This document shows, in pieces, positions 26,895-35,146 of a DNA stretch of 64,000 nt. The notes under the pieces are model-generated. The model worked only from the letters and a program-made list of their open reading frames with translations, was not told the DNA's origin and did not search any database. This stretch comes from Sva-07 sp963715285 (GTDB lineage Bacteria > Actinomycetota > Acidimicrobiia > Acidimicrobiales > Ilumatobacteraceae). The stretch's first letter is position 1; each line of letters starts with the position of its first letter. Where the stretch lies: assembly GCA_963715285.1 (NCBI GenBank), contig CAVQRU010000006.1, forward strand, positions 1 to 64,000, given 5' to 3'. A program made the position numbers and the translations under genes.

Positions 26895-28421
26895 ATGAGT
26901 TCACAACTTGCTGCGTTGTCGCGCGCTGCCCGCCTGCCGGGTCGCCGAAGCGACTGGCTGACCGATCCGAAGACCAACCTGCTGTCCGGCCTCGTCGTCG
27001 CGCTGGCGCTCATCCCCGAGGCGATCTCGTTCTCGATCATCGCCGGGGTCGATCCGAAGGTCGGGTTGTACGCGTCGTTCTCGATCGCGATCATCATCTC
27101 GATCGCCGGCGGCCGACCCGGCATGATCTCGGCGGCCACCGGCGCAATGGCGCTCGTGATCGTGCCGCTCGTCGACGAGTACGGCGTGGGCTACCTGTTC
27201 GCGGCCACGGTGCTCGCCGGCATCTTCCAGGTCGGGTTCGGCTACCTCGGCGTCGGCAGCCTCATGCGGTTCATCCCCCGCACGGTGATGATCGGGTTCG
27301 TCAACGCGCTCGCCATCCTCATCTTCCTCGCCCAGGTGCCCCACATCCTGCTCACCGGGGACGACGCCGACCAGAGCCAGTTCTGGATGAATCTGCTGTT
27401 CATCGCGGCCGGCCTCGTGATCATCTACGGCCTGCCGCGACTCACGAAGGCGGTGCCGTCACCGCTCGTCGCCATCGTGCTGCTCGGGGTCGCCGCGGTC
27501 GTCTTCGACCTCCGTCTGCCGACCGTCGGCGACATGGGAGACCTGCCGAGTTCGCTACCGATCCCCGGGCTGCCCGACGTGCCGTTCAGCTTCGACACCC
27601 TGCGCATCGTGCTGCCGTTCGCGGTCACCCTCGCCCTCGTCGGACTCCTCGAATCGCTGCTCACCGCCCAGTTGCTCGACGACCTGACCGACACCGACTC
27701 CGACAAGAACGTCGAGTCGCGTGGCCAGGGCATCGCGAACGTCGCGACCGGCTTCCTCGGCGGGATGGCTGGCTGCGCGATGATCGGGCAGTCGATGATC
27801 AACTATCGCACCGGCGGACGCACACGCCTGTCGACACTGGCGTCGGGCGTGTTTCTCATCGTGCTCGTGATGGTGCTCGGCGACTTCGTCGCCCAGATCC
27901 CGATGGGTGCACTGGTCGCCGTGATGATCATGGTGTCGATCGGGACCTTCAACTGGGCGAGCGTCCGGCCGAGCACGCTGCGCGTGGAGCCCCGCCCGGA
28001 GATCGTGGTGATGCTCGTGACGGTCGCCATCACGGTGCTGACGCACAACCTGGCGTACGGCGTCGGTGCAGGTGTGGTGCTGTCCGCGGTGTTCTTCGTC
28101 CGGCACGTCTCGCACGTCGTCAACGTCATGAGCGTGGTCGACCCCGATCACGTCGAGCGGCTCTACGACGTCAGTGGCGAGTTGTTCTTCGCATCGAGCA
28201 ACGACTTCGTGCACTCCTTCGACTACGACGCCGTCGACGTCGGCCGGGTCGAGATCGACCTGAGCAACGCTCGCGTCTGGGACACATCCGCGGTGGTTGC
28301 TCTGGACACCGTCGTCGACAAGTTCGCGCAACGTGGCATCGACGCCCAGCTCGTCGGCCTCGACCCACGCGGCGAGCGACTGCTCCGGGAAACCGGGGGA
28401 CGGACCTCGCCGGGCCACTGA
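26895..28421 (+). CDS. SulP family anion transporter with STAS domain
   Basis: The 508-residue membrane protein has 10-12 hydrophobic spans, with the SulP opening DPKTNLLSGLVVALALIPEAISFSIIAGV and GGRPGMISAATGAMA, then a C-terminal cytoplasmic STAS domain (VSGELFFASSNDF, VEIDLSNARVWDTSAVVALD). SulP proteins carry sulfate, bicarbonate or other anions by proton or sodium coupling; the substrate is not decidable here. ATG 26895 has GAGG upstream; a TTG at 26859 would add 12 residues. The upstream gene lies 59 bp away. Confidence 0.9.
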   Translation: MSSQLAALSRAARLPGRRSDWLTDPKTNLLSGLVVALALIPEAISFSIIAGVDPKVGLYASFSIAIIISIAGGRPGMISAATGAMALVIVPLVDEYGVGYLFAATVLAGIFQVGFGYLGVGSLMRFIPRTVMIGFVNALAILIFLAQVPHILLTGDDADQSQFWMNLLFIAAGLVIIYGLPRLTKAVPSPLVAIVLLGVAAVVFDLRLPTVGDMGDLPSSLPIPGLPDVPFSFDTLRIVLPFAVTLALVGLLESLLTAQLLDDLTDTDSDKNVESRGQGIANVATGFLGGMAGCAMIGQSMINYRTGGRTRLSTLASGVFLIVLVMVLGDFVAQIPMGALVAVMIMVSIGTFNWASVRPSTLRVEPRPEIVVMLVTVAITVLTHNLAYGVGAGVVLSAVFFVRHVSHVVNVMSVVDPDHVERLYDVSGELFFASSNDFVHSFDYDAVDVGRVEIDLSNARVWDTSAVVALDTVVDKFAQRGIDAQLVGLDPRGERLLRETGGRTSPGH

Positions 28422-28473
28422 CCGCTTCGCGCCGTGGCGCGGCGGCTGACGTTCGGCGACACGGCCGGATCGT

Positions 28474-28479
28474 TAGCCT
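28474..28479 (+). promoter_or_regulatory. Candidate -10 hexamer for the exported protein gene (leaderless)
   Basis: TAGCCT ends 6 nt before GTG 28486. Confidence 0.55.
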
Positions 28480-28485
28480 GGCCTG

Positions 28486-29247
28486 GTGACTCGGCGACTC
28501 CTCCGCATCGGCCTGATCGGCCTGGTGTGCGCGGCGTCGTTCGCACTTCCCGCAGGGCTCGCCGGTGCGGCGCCGCCCCCGGGTCCTTCCGACGGGCAAC
28601 AGACCGAGCCGTTGGTCCCCGTGCCGGTCGGTTGCCCGCGCCCCGATCCGGCCGCCGTCGCCTTCGTCGGCACGATGGTCGGCAAGGACGACGTCGTGCA
28701 GGTCGTGCGCTTCCGGATCGACCAGATCCGGGCGGGATCGGCGAGCCCTTGGGCGGTCGACGGGCTGATCGACATCCGGTACGGCGACGACTATCGCTTC
28801 CTCGTCGAGGGTGAGGAGTACCTGGTCGGGGCCGGGTTCGACCCGGTGTACGGCAGTCTGTCGTCGTCGGTTCGGCCGCCCGAACCCACCTTCGGTGGCA
28901 ATGACGTGGTCGGCGTCGACGACACCGCCGTGGAGTGCCCGGTCATCGACGATCCGGTGAGGACGCTCAACGTCGACGGCACGAGCGTCGACTCCGGAGT
29001 CCTGAGCCTGATGACCGAGGACCGGCGGCTGCTTCTCGCGACCTTCGCCGTACCGGCTGCCATCGTGTTCGCAGCGCTGCTCGCGCTGGTCGTGCTCAAG
29101 ACGTTGGGTCGTCTCGCGATGTCCGGGATGTGGCAACTCGGCCGGGCGGCCGTCACACCGGTGCCGGACCATCGAGCCGTGCGGGTCCGCTCGCACCGCC
29201 CGCGGGACCTCGACGTCGCCGAACCGGAGCCGACCGACGCGCACTGA
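28486..29247 (+). CDS. Exported, membrane-anchored protein of unknown function
   Basis: The 253-residue protein has a signal peptide (RRLLRIGLIGLVCAASFA, cleavage likely after AGLAGA), an extracytoplasmic domain of about 170 residues with two lone Cys (VGCPRP and VECPVID) that could pair, and a C-terminal transmembrane helix (about 187-209) followed by a basic cytoplasmic tail. The beta-rich middle (VVQVVRFRIDQIRAG, IDIRYGDDYRFLVEGEEYLVGAGF) resembles an OB-like or NTR/TIMP-like domain, but that is only an impression. It is monocistronic with its own promoter. Confidence 0.75.
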   Translation: MTRRLLRIGLIGLVCAASFALPAGLAGAAPPPGPSDGQQTEPLVPVPVGCPRPDPAAVAFVGTMVGKDDVVQVVRFRIDQIRAGSASPWAVDGLIDIRYGDDYRFLVEGEEYLVGAGFDPVYGSLSSSVRPPEPTFGGNDVVGVDDTAVECPVIDDPVRTLNVDGTSVDSGVLSLMTEDRRLLLATFAVPAAIVFAALLALVVLKTLGRLAMSGMWQLGRAAVTPVPDHRAVRVRSHRPRDLDVAEPEPTDAH

Positions 29248-29288
29248 CCGCAGGTCGTTTGCCCCTGGCACGACCGCGGTCCGACGCA

Positions 29289-29294
29289 GAGACT
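29289..29294 (+). promoter_or_regulatory. Candidate -10 hexamer for the kinase/isomerase pair
   Basis: GAGACT ends 6 nt before ATG 29301; the same hexamer and gap precede the gene starting at 39740. Confidence 0.35.
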
Positions 29295-29300
29295 GAGAGC

Positions 29301-30254
29301 ATGGATTCCCATCGGCGCGCCGTGACGGGCGCCGCGTCGGTGCTGTGCGTCGGTCAGGCCACGCTCGACCATGTGCTGACGGTCGCCGACGACCTCGTCG
29401 TCGGTCGCAAGCACGTGGCGCAGCGCCACGACGTCGTCGGCGGTGGTCTGGCGGCGAACGCGGCGGTCGCCGTCTCGCGTCTCGGGGGCACTGCTGCGCT
29501 CGCGAGCGTGATCGGACACGACGAAACCGGCGACCGCGTCCTCGCCGGGCTCCGCGCCGAACACGTCGACACCCGCCTCGTCCAGCAGGCGGACACCGTG
29601 TCCACGCCGTTCTCGGCGGTGATCGTCTCGGCGGACGGTGCCCGGACGATCGTCAACCACAGCCCAGCGGAACTGCTCGCCCAGCCGTGCCCCGATCTCG
29701 ACGATGTCTCATGCGACGCGGTGCTCGTCGACGGGCGCTGGCCTGCGGGGACGTCCACCGCCCTGTCGCTCGCCCGTCGACGCAGCCTTCCCGGGGTGGT
29801 CGACGTCGACCGTTCCGCCGTCGATTCCGCCGTGATCGCCACGTGCCTGGATCTGGCGTCCCACCTGGTCTTCAGCGAGGACGCACTGCGGGATCTCACC
29901 GGAACGTCCTCGCCGACCGATGGACTCCGTCGGGTCGCGCGGGACACCGGTGCCCATGTGTCGGTGACACTCGGTGCCCGGGGCGTCGTGTGGATCGACG
30001 GCGCCGACGTGCGCTCGCTCGGTGCGTTCGTCGTCGACGCCGTCGACACCACCGGGGCTGGTGACGTCTTCCACGGCGCCGTGACGCTCGCGCTCGCCGA
30101 AGGCGCCGACGAGGCACGCGCGTTCGCCTTCGCGTCGGCGGCCGCTGCCCTCAAGTGCACTCGGCCCGGGGCGCGAGCAGGCATTCCGAACCGCACCGAG
30201 GTCGACGACCTGCTCGACCATTCGCAGATCGCCGGAGAGGTGGCAGCAACATGA
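29301..30254 (+). CDS. PfkB-family carbohydrate kinase
   Basis: The 317-residue ribokinase-fold enzyme has the substrate-side GG motif HDVVGGGLAANAAVAVSRLGG and the C-terminal catalytic signature DTTGAGDVFHGAV, whose Asp is the base. It phosphorylates a sugar hydroxyl with ATP. Its stop overlaps the start of an L-fucose-isomerase-like gene (ATGA), so the likely substrate is the ketose made by that enzyme. The long upstream reading frame overlaps the previous gene and is discarded; ATG 29301 gives a normal length. The exact sugar is unknown. Confidence 0.88.
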   Translation: MDSHRRAVTGAASVLCVGQATLDHVLTVADDLVVGRKHVAQRHDVVGGGLAANAAVAVSRLGGTAALASVIGHDETGDRVLAGLRAEHVDTRLVQQADTVSTPFSAVIVSADGARTIVNHSPAELLAQPCPDLDDVSCDAVLVDGRWPAGTSTALSLARRRSLPGVVDVDRSAVDSAVIATCLDLASHLVFSEDALRDLTGTSSPTDGLRRVARDTGAHVSVTLGARGVVWIDGADVRSLGAFVVDAVDTTGAGDVFHGAVTLALAEGADEARAFAFASAAAALKCTRPGARAGIPNRTEVDDLLDHSQIAGEVAAT

Positions 30255-31690
30255 CCGACACGAACGATCGACGCCGGATCCTCGTGATCCCGATCGGACG
30301 GCCCACGTTCGACCTCGAACTCGGCGCGCAACAGGTGGCTGCGGCGAGCACTGTGCTGTCAGATCTCGGTGCGGAGCACCTGGGCGCCCAACGGATCCTG
30401 ACCGACATCGGCGAGCTCGACGTCCTGCTCGACGAGGCGCTGGAGAGCACCGCAGCCGCCCCGGACGTGGTGGTGGTCCTCCAGGCGACCTTCAGCGACT
30501 CCTCACTGGTCGGACGGATCGCCACCAGGCTGGGCGCGCCGATCGTCGTGTGGTCGTTCCCGGAGGCTCGAACCGGTGACCGCCTCCGTCTGAACTCGCT
30601 CTGTGGCGCCAATCTGGCCGCCTACCTGCTCCGGCGGCGCTTCCATCGCGTCGAGTTCGTCCATGCGGACCCATCGGGCGAGTCGGCCGCCGGCACGGTC
30701 GCTCGGGCGATCGACCGCGTCACCACGACCGGCTCGCCCGCAGCCGGCCCTGACGTGCCGCCTCGAGTGGAGGCGGGGATCGCCGAGGGTCGTTCGATCG
30801 CGGCTCGGCTGAGCAGCCGTCGCATCGGTGTGGTCGGTGAGCCGCCGATCGGTTTCGAGCCGTGCGCGGGCAACGTCGACGAGATGCGCGACGTCACGGG
30901 CATCGAGGTCGATCGGGTTCCGCTCCCGACGCTGTTCGCCGAGGCCGACGCCACTCCCGATGCGGTACGCACCGCCACGATCGAGCGGGTGCGGTCGGCG
31001 ATGGATCTCGACGTCGACACGGCGAGCGCCGGCCTCGACGAGAGCGTCGCCCTCCACGCCGGCCTGCGCACGCTCGCCGACCGCCACGGATGGTCGGCGC
31101 TCGCCACACGATGCTGGCCGGAATGCATGACCGAGTACGGCGGAGCGGTTTGTACGCCGATGGCGATGCTGACCGAGGACGGTGTGCCGGGGGTGTGCGA
31201 GGCCGACCTCTACGGCGCCGCCACAGCGCTCCTCCTGCGCGAGATCGGCGGGTCCGACCCGTTCGTCGCCGACCTGGTCGACAGCGACGAGCGTGACGAC
31301 ACCTCGGTGGTCTGGCACTGTGGCGTGGCGTCGGTGACCCTCGCCGACCCGGAGGTGCGCCCGGTGGCGATCACCCATCCCAACCGTCACCGCGCGCTCG
31401 CCAACCAGTTCGCGCTCCGGCCGGGCCGGGTCACGATCGCCCGGCTGAGTCAGGCCGGCGGCGACCTGTCGATGGTGATCGGCGGCGGCGAGATCCTCCA
31501 GCGGCCCCGACCCTTCCAGGGAACTTGCGCGGTGCTGCGATGGGATCAGCCGGTGGCCGCGGTCCTGGCGACGGTCTTCGGCCGCGGACTCGAACACCAC
31601 GTGGGGCTGGTGTACGGCGAACACCGAGCCGCCCTCGATTCGCTCGCGGCCGCGTGGGACATCCCGGTGATCCGTCTCGGGGTGGACTGA
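30251..31690 (+). CDS. L-fucose isomerase-like sugar isomerase
   Basis: The 479-residue protein resembles the L-fucose/L-arabinose isomerase fold. The C-terminal domain shows WPECMTEYGGAVCTPMA and VCEADLYGAATALLL, whose acidic residues match the Mn2+ ligands of the family, then VWHCGVASVT and LEHHVGLVYGEHRAAL with the conserved His. Such enzymes interconvert aldoses and ketoses; relatives act on many deoxy, amino or sulfo sugars. It is translationally coupled to the upstream PfkB kinase. No transporter, aldolase or regulator for the pathway is adjacent. The next gene is convergent, 5 bp away. Confidence 0.8.
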   Translation: MTDTNDRRRILVIPIGRPTFDLELGAQQVAAASTVLSDLGAEHLGAQRILTDIGELDVLLDEALESTAAAPDVVVVLQATFSDSSLVGRIATRLGAPIVVWSFPEARTGDRLRLNSLCGANLAAYLLRRRFHRVEFVHADPSGESAAGTVARAIDRVTTTGSPAAGPDVPPRVEAGIAEGRSIAARLSSRRIGVVGEPPIGFEPCAGNVDEMRDVTGIEVDRVPLPTLFAEADATPDAVRTATIERVRSAMDLDVDTASAGLDESVALHAGLRTLADRHGWSALATRCWPECMTEYGGAVCTPMAMLTEDGVPGVCEADLYGAATALLLREIGGSDPFVADLVDSDERDDTSVVWHCGVASVTLADPEVRPVAITHPNRHRALANQFALRPGRVTIARLSQAGGDLSMVIGGGEILQRPRPFQGTCAVLRWDQPVAAVLATVFGRGLEHHVGLVYGEHRAALDSLAAAWDIPVIRLGVD

Positions 31691-31695
31691 GGGGT

Positions 31696-34600
31696 CTACC
31701 CGGCGGCGGTCCGTCCGACCGCCCGTGCGATCTCGGTGAGCGCCCCGTCCCAGTCGTCGATGTCGATCTGCTCGGCGTCACCGTCGGCGACGCAGCGCAC
31801 GAGGATGCCGCCACTGATCGGTTCTCCGAGCGTGGTCGCCAGCGCCGCCCCGTAGGCGGCCAGCTGCATCCGGTAGCGGCCGACACGCTCCGCGGTCTGC
31901 ACCGGACCGGACCACTGGTCGGTCTTGTAGTCGACGATCACGAGACCGTCGGGTGTCCGGACCAGCAGGTCGACATAGCCCTCGAGGATCCGGTCGCCGA
32001 CCGGCGCGGCAACGAACAGCTCGCGCCAGTGCGGCGCGCCGCCGACGACCTGTCGGACGATCGGGGTGGTCAGGACGGAACGGGCGAGGGCGGCCACCCG
32101 CTCGTCGAGGCCGATCACGCCCTCGGCGGCGCACTGCGCCCGGGCGAGGTTGTCGATGTCGCTTCCTGAGCCCAGGTCGCAGAACTGCAGCACCCCGTGG
32201 ACGGCGCGCCCGATGCTCGTGCCGTACCGTCCGCGCTGCCAGGGCGGCAGATCGACGTTGACCGGACGTTTGTCGAGGCCGGGGTCGTCGATCGCGTCGC
32301 GATCACCGACGGCGGCCAGTTCCTCGGAGAGCCGGGTGGCGGCGATCCCCGTACGTCGAGAGGCCCGGCGCAGCACGTCGGTTCGCTCGGCGGCCCAGCC
32401 GACCGGCTCGTTCCACTCGAGGTCGCCGACGACCGGGGCGGGTGTCTCGATCTCCTGGGTGTCGAAGACCACCGACCGCGCCCCCGAGGTGGGATCGGCC
32501 GCCCCCGCCGCGAACATCAGCTCGGCAGAGGTCAGCGGACCCCAGTCGTCGTAGGTCTCGTTCGTCTTCGTGGGTGCGCCGCGATGCAGCGACACGACGA
32601 GGTGATCCGATGCGCGGGTGCACGCCACGTACAGCAGGCGACGACGCTCGGCGTCGCCCATCTGTTCGTCGATCGGTTGGTGGGCGACGAACACCCCGTC
32701 GTCGCCGCGTCCGGCGAGCATCCACGTGTGGTTCGCCCAGACGACGCCGTTGGTGGTGACGCGTCGGGGCTTGGTGGTGAGGCCGGCCACGATCGTGATC
32801 GGGAACTCGAGCCCCTTGGCCGCGTGGATCGTCATCACCCGGACCGCGTCGTGGTCGTGCTCGGGCAGGATCGTGTCGGCGATCCGGCTCTCCGACGCCT
32901 GGAGGGCCGCCCACTGCAGGTACCGGCGCACGCCGTGACCACCGGCATCGGCCCAGGCCCGCGCCTGTTCGATGACGTACCGCAGACGACGCCACACGTC
33001 GCGCGCGTCGGCGCCTGCCAGCGCCAGGTCGAAGGAGCGCCGTTCGTCGGCGACCGCCGCCAGCAGATCGGCGGGCGACGTCCAGCCGATGCGCTCCGCG
33101 ATCGACCGGACGTGCTCGATCGCCTCGTGAACCGGATGGTCGAGCAGGTGCTCGGGCGGCGTCGCCCAGGGATTCCAGGACCCGCCGAGCCGCTTCCAGT
33201 CCCAGAGTTCGACGTCGCTGCACCCGTACAGCGGGCTGCGCAGCGCCTCGACCAGCGCCAGCTCGTCGGTCGGGTCGTCGGCGGCGCGGAGTACCAGCAT
33301 CAGGTGGCGGATCTCGGTGGTGGCGTACACGACCGACGAGTTCTCGGCCCGGTACGCGAGACGGGCTCGGCTGAGCTCGGCTTCGAGCGACGGCAGCGAG
33401 ATCCGTGTGGGCAGCAGCACGCAGATGTCGCCGGGACGGCATGGTCGTAGGCCCCCGTTGGCTTCGTCGTGGACCGGCCACCCCTCCGAGAGCGCGGTCG
33501 ACACGGTGGCCGCGACGTCACGCGCCTCGCGTTCGCGCAGGGCATCGGCAGCACCCATCTCGCCCGTCCGGCTCCGCGACGTGAGATCGTCGTGGCGCTC
33601 GACGCCGAGCACCGACACCGTGCCGTGGTCGAGCAGGTCGTCGGGTCGACATGCATCGAGTGGCTGGAACGCCGGCTGTGCGTCGGCTTCGAAGGTGATC
33701 AGGCGCCCGAAGACGTCGTTGGCGAAGTCGATCACGGCCCGGGTGGAGCGGAAGTTGGCCGACAGTGCGACCTGATCGGCACCGACCTGGTCAGCGGCGC
33801 GGAGGTACTGGGCGATGTCGGCTCGGCGGAATCGGTAGATCGACTGTTTCGGGTCGCCCACGATGAAGAGACGTCCGGGCAGGGGGATGAGCTGTCGCCA
33901 GGGGGCGCGCCGGCGCCGTCGGCCGCGATGACGTCCTGGGGGGCAGGGTCGTCCTGGGCAGGATCGTCCGGATCGGCGGTGAGGCGCACGGCGATCTCGA
34001 GCTGGATCGGGTCGGTGTCCTGGAACTCGTCGAGCAAGAGGCGTTGGTACCGCTCGTGCAGCAGCCGGCGGATCGGGGGACGTTCGGCGAGCAGCCGGCG
34101 GGCGAGTACCAGCAGGTCGTGGAACTCGAGGAGGCCGGCGCCGGCGCGCTCCGCTGCGGCATCGAGCACGAATCGCCCGAGGACCGCCCCGAGGAGGAGC
34201 CGGCGGTGCCGTCGAACGTGTTCGAGGACTCCACGCGCTGCGGCGCCGAGCTCGATTTCGAGCGACTGGAGCGCTTCGAGGTCGGCCGGACCGTCGGCGC
34301 CGAAGGCTGTCTTCCACTTGCCCTTCGCACCTGGCCGTTGCTTCAGGTCGCCCCAGTGGCCGAAGCGACGATCGAGTTCGGCGATGATCTCGAGGCGGGT
34401 GCGCACGCTGTCGGTGGATGCGAGCTGGCCGACCATGGCGCCGATGTCGCCGGAGATCTGGGCCTGGGTGTCGTCGCCGGGGACGGGCGTTGCGACGATC
34501 TGCCGACCGAGCTCGAGGACAGGATCGAGATCGATGCGCAGTGGGCCCGGATCGGTGAGATCGACGCGGTCGTGCACGAGGTCCCAGTTGGAGCGGAAGT

Positions 34601-35129
34601 CCTCGGCCATCCGTCGGGCGCCCTTGTCGAGGCCGAAGCCGTCGAACTCGCACAGTTCGACGAGCGCCCGCCCGCCGTCGACGAGCCCCCCGACCGGTTC
34701 GGGATCGTCGAGCAGTCGGTCGAGCAGGTCGTCCCACTGCTCCTCGAACGCCAGGCCGCTCTCGAGTTCGTCGAGCACCGAGAACCCTGGTGGCAAGCCG
34801 GCTTCGATCGGGAAGTCGAACAGGATGCGCCGGGCGAACGAGTGCAGTGTTCCGATCGGCGCATGGTCGAGTCGGTCGAGCGCGGCGAGCGCCTCGGGGC
34901 CTCCGTCGTCGGCCAGCCGGCTCCGGGTGCGACTGCGCAGCTCCGCCGCCGCCTTCTCGGTGAACGTGATCGCTGCGATCGCGGTGATCGGGACGCCGGA
35001 CCGCACCAGGTTGACGATGCGGGCGACGAGTGAACTGGTCTTGCCGGCCCCCGCGCCGGCCTCGACGAACAAGGTGGCGTCGAGGTCGTCTCGGATTCGA
35101 GCCCGGGCGCCGTCGTCGGGCGGGTTCAT
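31696..35129 (-). pseudogene. AddA/UvrD-like helicase-nuclease, broken by one frameshift near 33901-33905
   Basis: The complete reading would be about 1140 residues: Walker A FVEAGAGAGKTSSLVARIV, AITFTEKAAAELRSR and DEFQDTDPIQ in the first frame; VGDPKQSIYRFRRADI, LSANFRSTRAVIDF, HAAKGLEFPITIV, LYVACTRASDHLVV and a C-terminal RecB-like nuclease (GYVDLLV...VDYKTDQ) in the second. The frames join at a C5 tract (minus strand, 33905-33901); one extra C restores a continuous protein. As it stands the first frame ends at 33732 after 465 codons. Such enzymes resect DNA ends for recombination. Start 35129 overlaps a mini-ORF. A sequencing error is the main alternative. Confidence 0.85.
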
Positions 35130-35146
35130 GTGTCGTCCCCGTTCAT
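35126..35146 (-). other. Six-codon mini-ORF in a 17-bp duplication at the addB-addA junction
   Basis: The sequence GGGGACGACACATGAAC is repeated twice in tandem on the minus strand. It creates an ATG at 35146 that overlaps the addB-like stop (ATGA), a six-codon frame (MNGDDT), and a stop that overlaps the addA-like ATG at 35129. Two successive ATGA overlaps thus link the two genes. Confidence 0.7.
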
